From IMG/VR virus record IMGVR_UViG_3300042938_000237, positions 1 through 30,595 of that record: a stretch of 30,595 bases of DNA; one strand, written 5' to 3'. The notes under the pieces were generated by a model. The model searched no databases. It had not been told where the DNA came from and was given only the letters and a program-made list of their open reading frames with translations. Position numbers and translations under genes: made by a program. Origin of the DNA: a virus. Below, piece after piece: positions 9,181 through 15,282 of this stretch (within the stretch, counting starts at the first letter, position 1; every line of letters starts with the position of its first letter).

Positions 9181-9419
9181 TGGCAATTAAAAAAACAACA
9201 ACTAAATCAACACCAGCTAAGAAATCTTCTTCAGTTGGTATTTCCATTTTAGGAGGCGGTAAAGCTGAGATGAGAAAATGGGAAATTGAATCTGCTATGT
9301 CTACATTAAAGAGAGCAGCAGAGATTCAGAAAGATGCCAAGATGATGACAGAGATAAAGAAAGAAGCTCTGAAACAAGCACAGATGTTTACAAGTCTTGC
9401 TGGTGGTAAAAAGATTTAA
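9180..9419 (+). CDS. Small helical protein of unknown function
   Basis: A 79-residue protein with a basic N-terminus (MAIKKTTTKSTPAKKSSS), a short GISILGGGK turn, then a long amphipathic helix at about 28-70 (KWEIESAMSTLKRAAEIQKD) and a Gly-Gly-Lys end. The start overlaps the preceding stop by one base and the next gene starts three bases after its stop, so it is probably translationally coupled. Similar small helical proteins occur near basic virion genes in other phages, from memory. No function can be assigned. Confidence 0.7.
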   Translation: MAIKKTTTKSTPAKKSSSVGISILGGGKAEMRKWEIESAMSTLKRAAEIQKDAKMMTEIKKEALKQAQMFTSLAGGKKI

Positions 9420-9421
9420 TC

Positions 9422-9694
9422 ATGGCAAAGACAGCAGCTTGGACAAGAAAAGAAGGTAAGAATCCAACAGGAGGTCTTAATGCTAAAGGAGTAGCTTCTT
9501 ATAGAGCAGCTAATCCTGGTAGTAAGTTACAGACTGCTGTAACTACTAAACCATCAAAACTTAAAGCTGGAAGTAAAGATGCTAAGAGAAGAAAAAGCTT
9601 CTGTAGCAGAATGTCAGGGGTTAAAGGTCCTATGAAGGATGAAAAAGGAAGACCTACAAGAAAGGCTCTTTCACTTAGAAAATGGAATTGTTAA
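9422..9694 (+). CDS. Small basic phage protein, DUF6321-like
   Basis: A 90-residue very basic protein with the pattern WTRKEGKNPTGGLNAKG near the start, KRRKSFCSRMSG in the middle, and GPTRKALSLRKWNC-like ending (KGRPTRKALSLRKWNC). This pattern is widespread in marine and gut phages and, as I recall, is catalogued as DUF6321; I cannot check the accession. Function is unknown. The Lys/Arg content and linkage to virion genes suggest a packaged nucleic-acid-binding protein. Spacing to neighbours is 2 and 12 bases, so it lies in the same transcript. Confidence 0.78.
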   Translation: MAKTAAWTRKEGKNPTGGLNAKGVASYRAANPGSKLQTAVTTKPSKLKAGSKDAKRRKSFCSRMSGVKGPMKDEKGRPTRKALSLRKWNC

Positions 9695-9706
9695 AAACTA
9701 TATATT

Positions 9707-10732
9707 ATGGCAACTAAATGCATGAGCTGCGGAGGCTCAATGAAAAAAATGAAAACAGGTGGAACTTCTTCTAAACCATGTCCTCCTGGATTATGTAAAA
9801 ATTGGAATCCAGAACATACTAGTTACGCATGTGACCCATGTCCTAGTGTTCAAGCAGCTCGTGGAATAATTGGTGGTATAGCTTCTGCTGCTGTAAATGC
9901 AATTACTTCTAAAATGGGTAAAAAGAGAGAAGCAAATAAAGAAGTAAAAGGTATGGTTAAGAATATTGTAAAAAAAGCTAAGTCAACAAAGGTTATGCAA
10001 AAAGGTGGTGCAACTTTACCAATGATGGGCATGCCTATGTATAGTAATAATCCAAGATCTGAACAAGGACGTATACTTAAAGCAGGTGGGTCTACTACTA
10101 ATAGAGCAGTAGCACCAGGATGCCGTGGAGGTATGGTTAAAGATGCTTCTGGAAAATGTGTTGCTGAAAGAAAGTTTAAAAAAGGTGGTTTCCCAGATTT
10201 AAATAAAGATGGTAAAGTTACTAGAGCTGATATTCTTAAAGGCAGAGGTGTTATTAAAAAAACTGGTGGCATTACTAAAATGGATGATGGGGGTGCTACT
10301 ACTAAGAAAAATTTTATAACTGGTAGAACTAGAGTAACAACACCATATGCAGTTGGTGCACCATCTAAAGGTACCGTAGCACCAAGAGATTATGCAACAG
10401 GAACCAAAACTGAGGTGTATAGTAAAAAAGGTGATTTAGTTAAAACTAAATATAAGTCTAGGGGTACTGGTAAATATGATACTGGAAATTCAAGATATCC
10501 TTATAACTATGTTAGAGAAGAGGAGAAGCCAGGTGGTGAAAAAAAAGAAAAGTATCCAATTCTTCCATCTTATATGCAACCAGCTGATAAGTTAAAAAAA
10601 GCTGGTGGAGCAACAACTAGCAAAACATTAAAACCAGTTCCTGCAGGAAAACCAGGTTTAGCAAAACTACCTACTCCTGTAAGAAATAAAATGGGATTCC
10701 AGAAAAAGGGTGGACCAGTTAAAAAGAAATAA
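9707..10732 (+). CDS. Basic Gly-Gly-motif virion protein with Cys-rich start and EF-hand-like loop
   Basis: A 341-residue basic protein without a recognised overall fold. The N-terminus has Cys at 5, 8, 25, 30, 42 and 45, a possible metal-binding knot. A short hydrophobic Ala/Gly/Ile stretch follows (about 48-65, GIIGGIASAAVNAI). Residues 164-175 read DLNKDGKVTRAD, matching the calcium-loop pattern D-x-N-x-D-G-x-V-x-x-x-D of dockerin-type EF-hands. Gly-Gly motifs recur through the chain (MKTGG, MQKGG, LKAGG, FKKGG, MDDGG, KKAGG, QKKGG). The rest is low-complexity Lys/Gly/Pro/Thr. It looks like beads on a string or a substrate for processing. Function is unknown; virion location is inferred from context. 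Confidence 0.68.
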   Translation: MATKCMSCGGSMKKMKTGGTSSKPCPPGLCKNWNPEHTSYACDPCPSVQAARGIIGGIASAAVNAITSKMGKKREANKEVKGMVKNIVKKAKSTKVMQKGGATLPMMGMPMYSNNPRSEQGRILKAGGSTTNRAVAPGCRGGMVKDASGKCVAERKFKKGGFPDLNKDGKVTRADILKGRGVIKKTGGITKMDDGGATTKKNFITGRTRVTTPYAVGAPSKGTVAPRDYATGTKTEVYSKKGDLVKTKYKSRGTGKYDTGNSRYPYNYVREEEKPGGEKKEKYPILPSYMQPADKLKKAGGATTSKTLKPVPAGKPGLAKLPTPVRNKMGFQKKGGPVKKK

Positions 10733-10734
10733 CC

Positions 10735-11094
10735 ATGCTGACTCCTAAAAAAGAAAAAACAAAACCAAGATTTACTTTTAAAGAAAAAGTAAAAATTGCA
10801 AAAACTATGATAAAGTCAAAACTTACACCCCCAAGTAAGGAATCTAGACAAACTCAGAAGGAATGGAAACAAGAACAAGATGCTCTTAAAGCTGAGTTTC
10901 CAGATGCTTATAATAAAAGAAAGGGCGGTGCTCCTAAAATGAAAAAGGGTGGTGCAACAAAAGATGATAAGTGGATTCAAAAAGCAGTAAACCCTAAACA
11001 TAAAGGTTACTGTACTCCAATGTCAAAACCTACATGTACTCCAAAGAGAAAAGCTTTGGCAAGAACTTTTAAAGCAATGGCTAAAAATAAATAA
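10735..11094 (+). CDS. Small basic WIQKA-type virion protein
   Basis: A 119-residue, highly basic protein. A helical Lys-rich first half (EKVKIAKTMIKSKL) is followed by two Gly-Gly motifs (KRKGGAP, MKKGGATKDD). The C-terminal segment (KWIQKAVNPKHKGYCTPM, then KRKALARTFKAMAKNK) resembles the WIQKA-to-MAK tail I recall from small basic proteins in many phages and some large DNA viruses. Cys residues in GYCTP and PTCTP may pair. It starts two bases after the previous stop. A DNA-compaction role is plausible but unproven. Confidence 0.68.
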   Translation: MLTPKKEKTKPRFTFKEKVKIAKTMIKSKLTPPSKESRQTQKEWKQEQDALKAEFPDAYNKRKGGAPKMKKGGATKDDKWIQKAVNPKHKGYCTPMSKPTCTPKRKALARTFKAMAKNK

Positions 11095-11095
11095 T

Positions 11096-11560
11096 ATGAA
11101 AAAGACTAATAAAGAAAATCCAATAACAACCTTTAGAAAAGCTAATGAAGCTAGACAAGGTGCAGTTATGAAATCTTTGAAAAAAGCTCAAGCTGGTATT
11201 CAGGTAAACCCAATGCCAACACTAGCTGCTAAACAAGTTCCAAGTAAACTTATGGAGAATGTTGAAAAAAGAAAAAAAATAGGTGCAGGTAAGTATAATA
11301 TGATGTTAGAGAGTAATAAAAGAGATAAAGATTTTTATGATAAATCAAAAAGTGAACTAGCACCTGGAATGGCAATGGGTGAATTTTCTCCTTCTTATAG
11401 AGAAACACGTCAAAGACCTGATTTAAAACCAAGCACCTGGAAAAATTTATCTCAAAATGGATTATATACAACCCCAGATGAAACAGGTAAAAGCCCAGTT
11501 CCAAATAATATTGAAAGTACCTACTACAAAAAAGGTGGTGCAAAAAAGAAAAAGAAATAA
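11096..11560 (+). CDS. Basic protein with C-terminal Gly-Gly-polylysine tail
   Basis: A 154-residue basic protein ending STYYKKGGAKKKKK. The body is low-complexity with no recognised domain, and a helix is predicted near residues 50-85. It starts one base after the previous stop and the next gene starts three bases after its own, so it belongs to the same operon. The terminal YKKGG motif matches those in neighbours. Function is unknown; it probably belongs with the basic virion set. Confidence 0.65.
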   Translation: MKKTNKENPITTFRKANEARQGAVMKSLKKAQAGIQVNPMPTLAAKQVPSKLMENVEKRKKIGAGKYNMMLESNKRDKDFYDKSKSELAPGMAMGEFSPSYRETRQRPDLKPSTWKNLSQNGLYTTPDETGKSPVPNNIESTYYKKGGAKKKKK

Positions 11561-11563
11561 GTC

Positions 11564-12262
11564 ATGCTTAATAGTACCATTACCATAAAGATGAAACAAA
11601 GGCTTAACAAGCTTGACTCTCAAGATTTTGATAATATTGAGTGTTGGCAAATTGTTGAGTCTTTTAATAAGGCACAAGTAGAATGGGCCCGTAGACAACT
11701 TCATGGTATGAATCCAACTAAAGAAGGTGATGAAGGTTCTACAAGAAGAAAGGATGACTTACAAGTATTACTAGATACTAATCAACTTGGTCTTACAGAT
11801 AAAGATGATTATTATAAAGGAGCTCTTCCTGCAGATTATTTACAGTGGAAAAGAGTAGATGTATTTGCTCAAAAAGAATGTTGTGATAAAAGAAGAATGA
11901 CTGTGTATCTTGCTGAAGAAGCAAATCTTAATCAACTTCTAAGAGATAAAGCTAAACAACCAAGCTTTGAATGGGCAGAAACATTTGCTACACTAAAAGG
12001 TAATGAGGTAAATATTTATACCAACAAGGAATTTCAAATACAAAGGTCTGATCTTATATATTACAGACAACCAATTAAAATACAGATCCAAGGGTGTGTA
12101 GATCCATATACTAATGTAGCTTCCCCAGCTGAAGTAACATGTGAATTTAAAGATGATATAATAGAATTAATAATAGATGAAGCAGTAACAATACTTGCTG
12201 GAGACATTGAGTCAGGAAACCAATTCTCTAGAGGTAGTGAAGGTGCTGAACGTAATAACTAA
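11564..12262 (+). CDS. Head-tail connector/ring-like structural protein
   Basis: A 232-residue protein with helical N-terminus (about 1-50), a beta-rich middle (YLQWKRVDVFA, EVNIYTNKEF, LIYYRQPIKIQIQGC), and a C-terminal segment CEFKDDIIELIIDEAVTILAG. An acidic-hydrophobic helix that begins with 'E-DD-I-x-x-L-I-x-x-A' and lies at the end of a chain is typical of connector or adaptor proteins that dock to the portal. The order, after head genes and before tail genes, agrees. I assign a connector role tentatively; specific ring identity cannot be fixed without a search. Confidence 0.5.
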   Translation: MLNSTITIKMKQRLNKLDSQDFDNIECWQIVESFNKAQVEWARRQLHGMNPTKEGDEGSTRRKDDLQVLLDTNQLGLTDKDDYYKGALPADYLQWKRVDVFAQKECCDKRRMTVYLAEEANLNQLLRDKAKQPSFEWAETFATLKGNEVNIYTNKEFQIQRSDLIYYRQPIKIQIQGCVDPYTNVASPAEVTCEFKDDIIELIIDEAVTILAGDIESGNQFSRGSEGAERNN

Positions 12263-12267
12263 AAACA

Positions 12268-12780
12268 ATGGAAAAACCTAGAATGTTAAAAAGAAACCCA
12301 GAATCCTCTAGTAATAGAGTGGTGTTAGATATTATCTCACCAACAAAAAGTGAACCAGCTAAACCACAACCTACTTCAAGTACTGGTGTTGGTGGAAGTT
12401 CATTAGATAACATGGTGGCTGCATGTGCAATGGAACTAATGAATGCTAGAAATAGTTTTCACAAGCTTCATTTAAAAGTTACCGGAGAAGGATCTTATGC
12501 TGCTCATATAGCCATAGGAGATTTTTATGATGGTTTACCAGGACACGCTGATACCTTAGTAGAAGGTTATCAAGGAGTATCTGAGAAAATACTTGAGTGC
12601 AAAGATGTAGCATGTAGAACTTTAGATACAGTAGCTGATGGTGTTGCTTACTTAAGAGACATCTATGCAATGATTAACAAGTTACAAGGCATGTTACCTT
12701 ATTCAGAAATAGTTAACAACTTAGATCTTGTAAAAGACAGTGTTAATTCTACTAAGTATAAATTACTTTTCTTGAAATAA
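12268..12780 (+). CDS. Dps/ferritin-like protein
   Basis: A 170-residue protein. After a flexible Ser/Pro N-terminus (1-45) it has a helical domain whose residues 68-99 align with the Dps ferroxidase region. His68, His80, Asp95 and Glu99 have spacings of 12, 27 and 31 residues, identical to His51, His63, Asp78 and Glu82 of E. coli Dps. His93 matches Dps His76, and VTG follows the first His as NMRG does. The position of Dps Asp67 is Gly84, with Asp85 next to it. Dps proteins oxidise iron with peroxide and shield DNA. Viral ferritin-like families (DUF5856-type, from memory) exist. Linked to capsid genes, it may be packaged or protect DNA during infection; activity is not shown. Confidence 0.7.
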   Translation: MEKPRMLKRNPESSSNRVVLDIISPTKSEPAKPQPTSSTGVGGSSLDNMVAACAMELMNARNSFHKLHLKVTGEGSYAAHIAIGDFYDGLPGHADTLVEGYQGVSEKILECKDVACRTLDTVADGVAYLRDIYAMINKLQGMLPYSEIVNNLDLVKDSVNSTKYKLLFLK

Positions 12781-12795
12781 ATTTGGTTATTTCAA
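12772..12795 (+). repeat. Inverted repeat at the end of the Dps-like gene
   Basis: TTGAAATAA and TTATTTCAA form a perfect 9-bp inverted repeat around a six-base loop, with the stop codon inside the left arm. It is AT-rich and lacks a T tract downstream, so it is a weak or rho-type terminator, a transcript-stabilising hairpin, or an operator. Confidence 0.45.
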
Positions 12796-12843
12796 AAAGA
12801 TTCCTTATATTATATTATATATTTATAAACAAAAACAAAAAAA
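12796..12843 (+). promoter_or_regulatory. AT-rich probable promoter and leader of the 530-aa structural gene
   Basis: The 63-base gap contains TTATATTATATTATATATTTATAAAC followed by AAAACAAAAAAA directly before the ATG. With the preceding hairpin and the strong terminator after the gene, it suggests an independent highly expressed transcript. No defined -35 box can be assigned. Confidence 0.3.
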
Positions 12844-14436
12844 ATGAGTTATTTTAATCATGCCTTTAGAAAAACCTTTGTGGGAACAAATGGTTTTCAA
12901 GAATTAAACAAAGGCCGTCTTGGTACTCCTGGAAACATTTTCCAAGGAGGACAGTTCGGTTTTGTTAATCCAAAAACATGGAACATATTAGATACAACTT
13001 GGAACAGTGGAGTTGGTTGTTGCAACCTTATCCTTGCTGCAGGTTCAATTTATCAAAATGATAAAATTGGTCCTTTCCATGGAGGATACCAAGAGTCTAA
13101 CAAATCTAAGGAAATCAATCCTAAGTATGTAAGCAAGTTCTATCGTGTAGATCCATGTTTACCACAAAGTAATGTTATCCATTTGGGTAATACAGCTTAC
13201 ACAGATGATGTTGCTTTATTATTATCTACAGCTGGTGCTGGAGATCCAGGATCTGGTCTTGTTGATGAGATTTATACAGATGTTGAATTATCATGTGTTA
13301 CATGTACTGGTACTAATGATGCTCCAATCTTTGCTAACATTACTGTAGTAGGTGGTGAAGTTACATTTGTAGAAATAGTTAATGGTGGATCAGGTTATGT
13401 AACAGGAGATACTGTTGAAACATTAAATGCTTTACCAGGAACTGGTGAGTTTACTCAACCATTATTTGTAGTAACTGCTGGTGTAGGTGCTAACTGCTGT
13501 AAAGAATTCTTTTGTGGTGAGACATATACATTACGTGTTGATGTTAAAGGTTCTCCTGCATTAAGATTATTAAACCATAACTCTTATATCATTGCTTCTG
13601 CATATGGTGGATGTTGTACAGATGAGCTTGCTCCAATTGTACCTAATGTTATTGACTCTACATTAATATTCAAACAATGGGCTGAGGCAATTACACGTTA
13701 CCCAGTTATTTCTCCATTCATGCAGATTATACTAGTTGATGAGTTAGGTACTCCTTGGTATGCACCAGGAACAGATGCTACTTTCTTAGCTAGTCTTCCT
13801 TTTCCTGCAGATACTTGGGATCATTATGTATCTCCAGGACACACCCCTGATGGTTGTGCTGGTTTAGTTCTTAACGGGGCTTATGTTGATACTAAATTCC
13901 AAAACTGTACATTCCAAATCTCTGACTTCTATGAATTAGAGCCAGTAAGATTGTATGCTTCTGAAGTAGATTTAAATGGTGATCCTTGTTTATTTGATAC
14001 TTTATGTGTTATCACAGAATGTCAAGGAAGACAAGCAATGGGTTATGGTGAGTCAGTAGCAAGAGATGTTATTTTATCTGAGCAATACAGACAAAACTTC
14101 TTCCATTCAGACTTCCGTATCCGTGAGATTACTCAAGGTTACAGTGTGTTTGATTATATCAACAGAAATACTTTGTATACAAGATATTTCTTACAACACA
14201 ATGTTCCACGTTTTAATAACCCATCTAGTACATTTGATAATGATCAATACTTGTTAGAAGTTATTACTTGTGGAAGAATTGCTGCATTTGAAACTTTTGT
14301 GGATCTATGGTTAGAAGACTGTTCTCAGTGTACAGGTCTTGAGATTGAAGGTTGTGTTACTGATTGTACACCATTATACACTTTTCCTGTTCTTACAACT
14401 AACTTTAGTCCTAACACAATTCAAACTTGTGACTAG
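12844..14436 (+). CDS. Abundant structural protein of unknown role (530 aa)
   Basis: A 530-residue beta-rich protein with many Cys pairs (GVGCCN, GANCCKEFFC, GGCCTDE). Residues about 160-215 form a small extra beta module with the pattern VNGGSGYVTGDTV, a motif seen inserted in many phage appendage proteins. The C-terminal third (YGESVARDVILSEQYRQNFF; RIREITQGYSVFDY) looks conserved and helical. Like the MCP it has its own A-rich leader and its own strong terminator, so it is probably made in high copy. It could be a second shell, head fibre or tail component. I see no tail-sheath signature strong enough to name it. Confidence 0.72.
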   Translation: MSYFNHAFRKTFVGTNGFQELNKGRLGTPGNIFQGGQFGFVNPKTWNILDTTWNSGVGCCNLILAAGSIYQNDKIGPFHGGYQESNKSKEINPKYVSKFYRVDPCLPQSNVIHLGNTAYTDDVALLLSTAGAGDPGSGLVDEIYTDVELSCVTCTGTNDAPIFANITVVGGEVTFVEIVNGGSGYVTGDTVETLNALPGTGEFTQPLFVVTAGVGANCCKEFFCGETYTLRVDVKGSPALRLLNHNSYIIASAYGGCCTDELAPIVPNVIDSTLIFKQWAEAITRYPVISPFMQIILVDELGTPWYAPGTDATFLASLPFPADTWDHYVSPGHTPDGCAGLVLNGAYVDTKFQNCTFQISDFYELEPVRLYASEVDLNGDPCLFDTLCVITECQGRQAMGYGESVARDVILSEQYRQNFFHSDFRIREITQGYSVFDYINRNTLYTRYFLQHNVPRFNNPSSTFDNDQYLLEVITCGRIAAFETFVDLWLEDCSQCTGLEIEGCVTDCTPLYTFPVLTTNFSPNTIQTCD

Positions 14437-14461
14437 TATTTAGTATTAAACTATAAACAAT

Positions 14462-14496
14462 AAGGGGAGAAGAGTTTCATACTCCTCCCCTTTTTT
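14462..14496 (+). terminator. Rho-independent terminator after the 530-aa structural gene
   Basis: AAGGGGAG pairs with CTCCCCTT, and an inner GAGT pairs with ACTC around TTCAT, giving a 12-bp interrupted stem followed by TTTTTT. Confidence 0.88.
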
Positions 14497-14508
14497 ATTT
14501 CAAATCCT

Positions 14509-15051
14509 ATGGCAAATCACGTATTAAGTTTAGAAGTACCTACAGTAATGAATTCTTGTATCTTAAAGATATTTGATACAAGTATTTATACCACAATGCT
14601 TCCTGTAACTTGTCCAACACTAAATATTACAGTGCCTGGATTTGGGTATTCTGTACAATTAGATGTTACTGAAAACTTTGCAGAAACAATTACTGCATGT
14701 GATCTTCAGTTACAGACAGTAGATTGCGGAACTAGATACTCTGATATACCAGATGGAATATACATTATTAAATATAGCGTATCTCCTAATGATCAAGTAT
14801 ATGTAGAGTACAACCATATGAGAATTACACAAGCTTTAATTAAGTACAATAAAGTATTATGTGATGTTGATGCTGCGGCATGTGATCCGCCATTTCAAAT
14901 TAAACAGAAATTAGAAGCTTTGAGATTAATTAATATGTATCTTCAAGCGGCCAAAGCAAAAGTTGAGTATTGTCATGAGCCTCAGAAAGGAATGAGTCTT
15001 TATAACTATGCTCTTAAACTTTTAAATAAATTAACCTGTACTAATTGTTAA
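14509..15051 (+). CDS. Structural protein with beta domain and helical hairpin
   Basis: A 180-residue protein. Residues about 1-110 are beta-rich (TLNITVPGFGYSVQLDV, IPDGIYIIKYSVSPN, VYVEYNHMRI). Residues about 125-180 form a helical hairpin ending in CTNC. No enzyme motif is visible. It opens the appendage cluster between the 530-aa protein's terminator and the adhesin, so a connector or collar function for fibres is plausible. Start ATG has the A/T-rich context TTTCAAATCCT. I do not recognise a named family. Confidence 0.68.
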   Translation: MANHVLSLEVPTVMNSCILKIFDTSIYTTMLPVTCPTLNITVPGFGYSVQLDVTENFAETITACDLQLQTVDCGTRYSDIPDGIYIIKYSVSPNDQVYVEYNHMRITQALIKYNKVLCDVDAAACDPPFQIKQKLEALRLINMYLQAAKAKVEYCHEPQKGMSLYNYALKLLNKLTCTNC

Positions 15052-15072
15052 ACATTTTAAAACCAACAAAAT

Positions 15073-15282
15073 ATGTCAACGTGCGGAAACTGTGGAGCTA
15101 AGTTAAGTTGTGGCTGCCAGAAAAGAACATTAGCAGACGGTAAACAAGGTTGTAGTAACTGTGCTAGTAAAGTAACAGCTAAAGCAAAAACTGTTACAAA
15201 GACTGTTGCTGGACAACCTACTGTAAACACAAATACTTGGGGACCTAATAGATATTTAAACTTGAAAAAATTTACTAAGTAA
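15073..15282 (+). CDS. Zinc-ribbon-like Cys-rich mini-protein
   Basis: A 69-residue protein whose first half reads CGNCGAKLSCGCQK then DGKQGCSNCASKV, giving CxxC, CxC and CxxC clusters (Cys 4, 7, 13, 15, 27, 30) that could bind one or two zinc ions. The second half is basic and unstructured (KAKTVTKTVAGQ). A CCAACAA leader sits before its ATG. The stop shares one base with the adhesin start, so the two are translationally coupled. Similar CGNCG mini-domains occur in other Bacteroidota phages, from memory. Role unknown; a structural or folding helper for the Cys-rich adhesin is a guess. Confidence 0.68.
   Translation: MSTCGNCGAKLSCGCQKRTLADGKQGCSNCASKVTAKAKTVTKTVAGQPTVNTNTWGPNRYLNLKKFTK

Noticed and set aside
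9850-10272. 140-residue minus-strand ORF opposite the Gly-Gly protein
   Set aside because: It is the antisense shadow of a Lys/Gly-rich coding region, with hydrophobic low-complexity content and no leader or neighbours on that strand.
12844-14436. Tail sheath protein of a contractile phage
   Set aside because: Size is compatible, but no tube, baseplate or tape-measure genes follow, and the downstream genes are of the short-tailed hub type.
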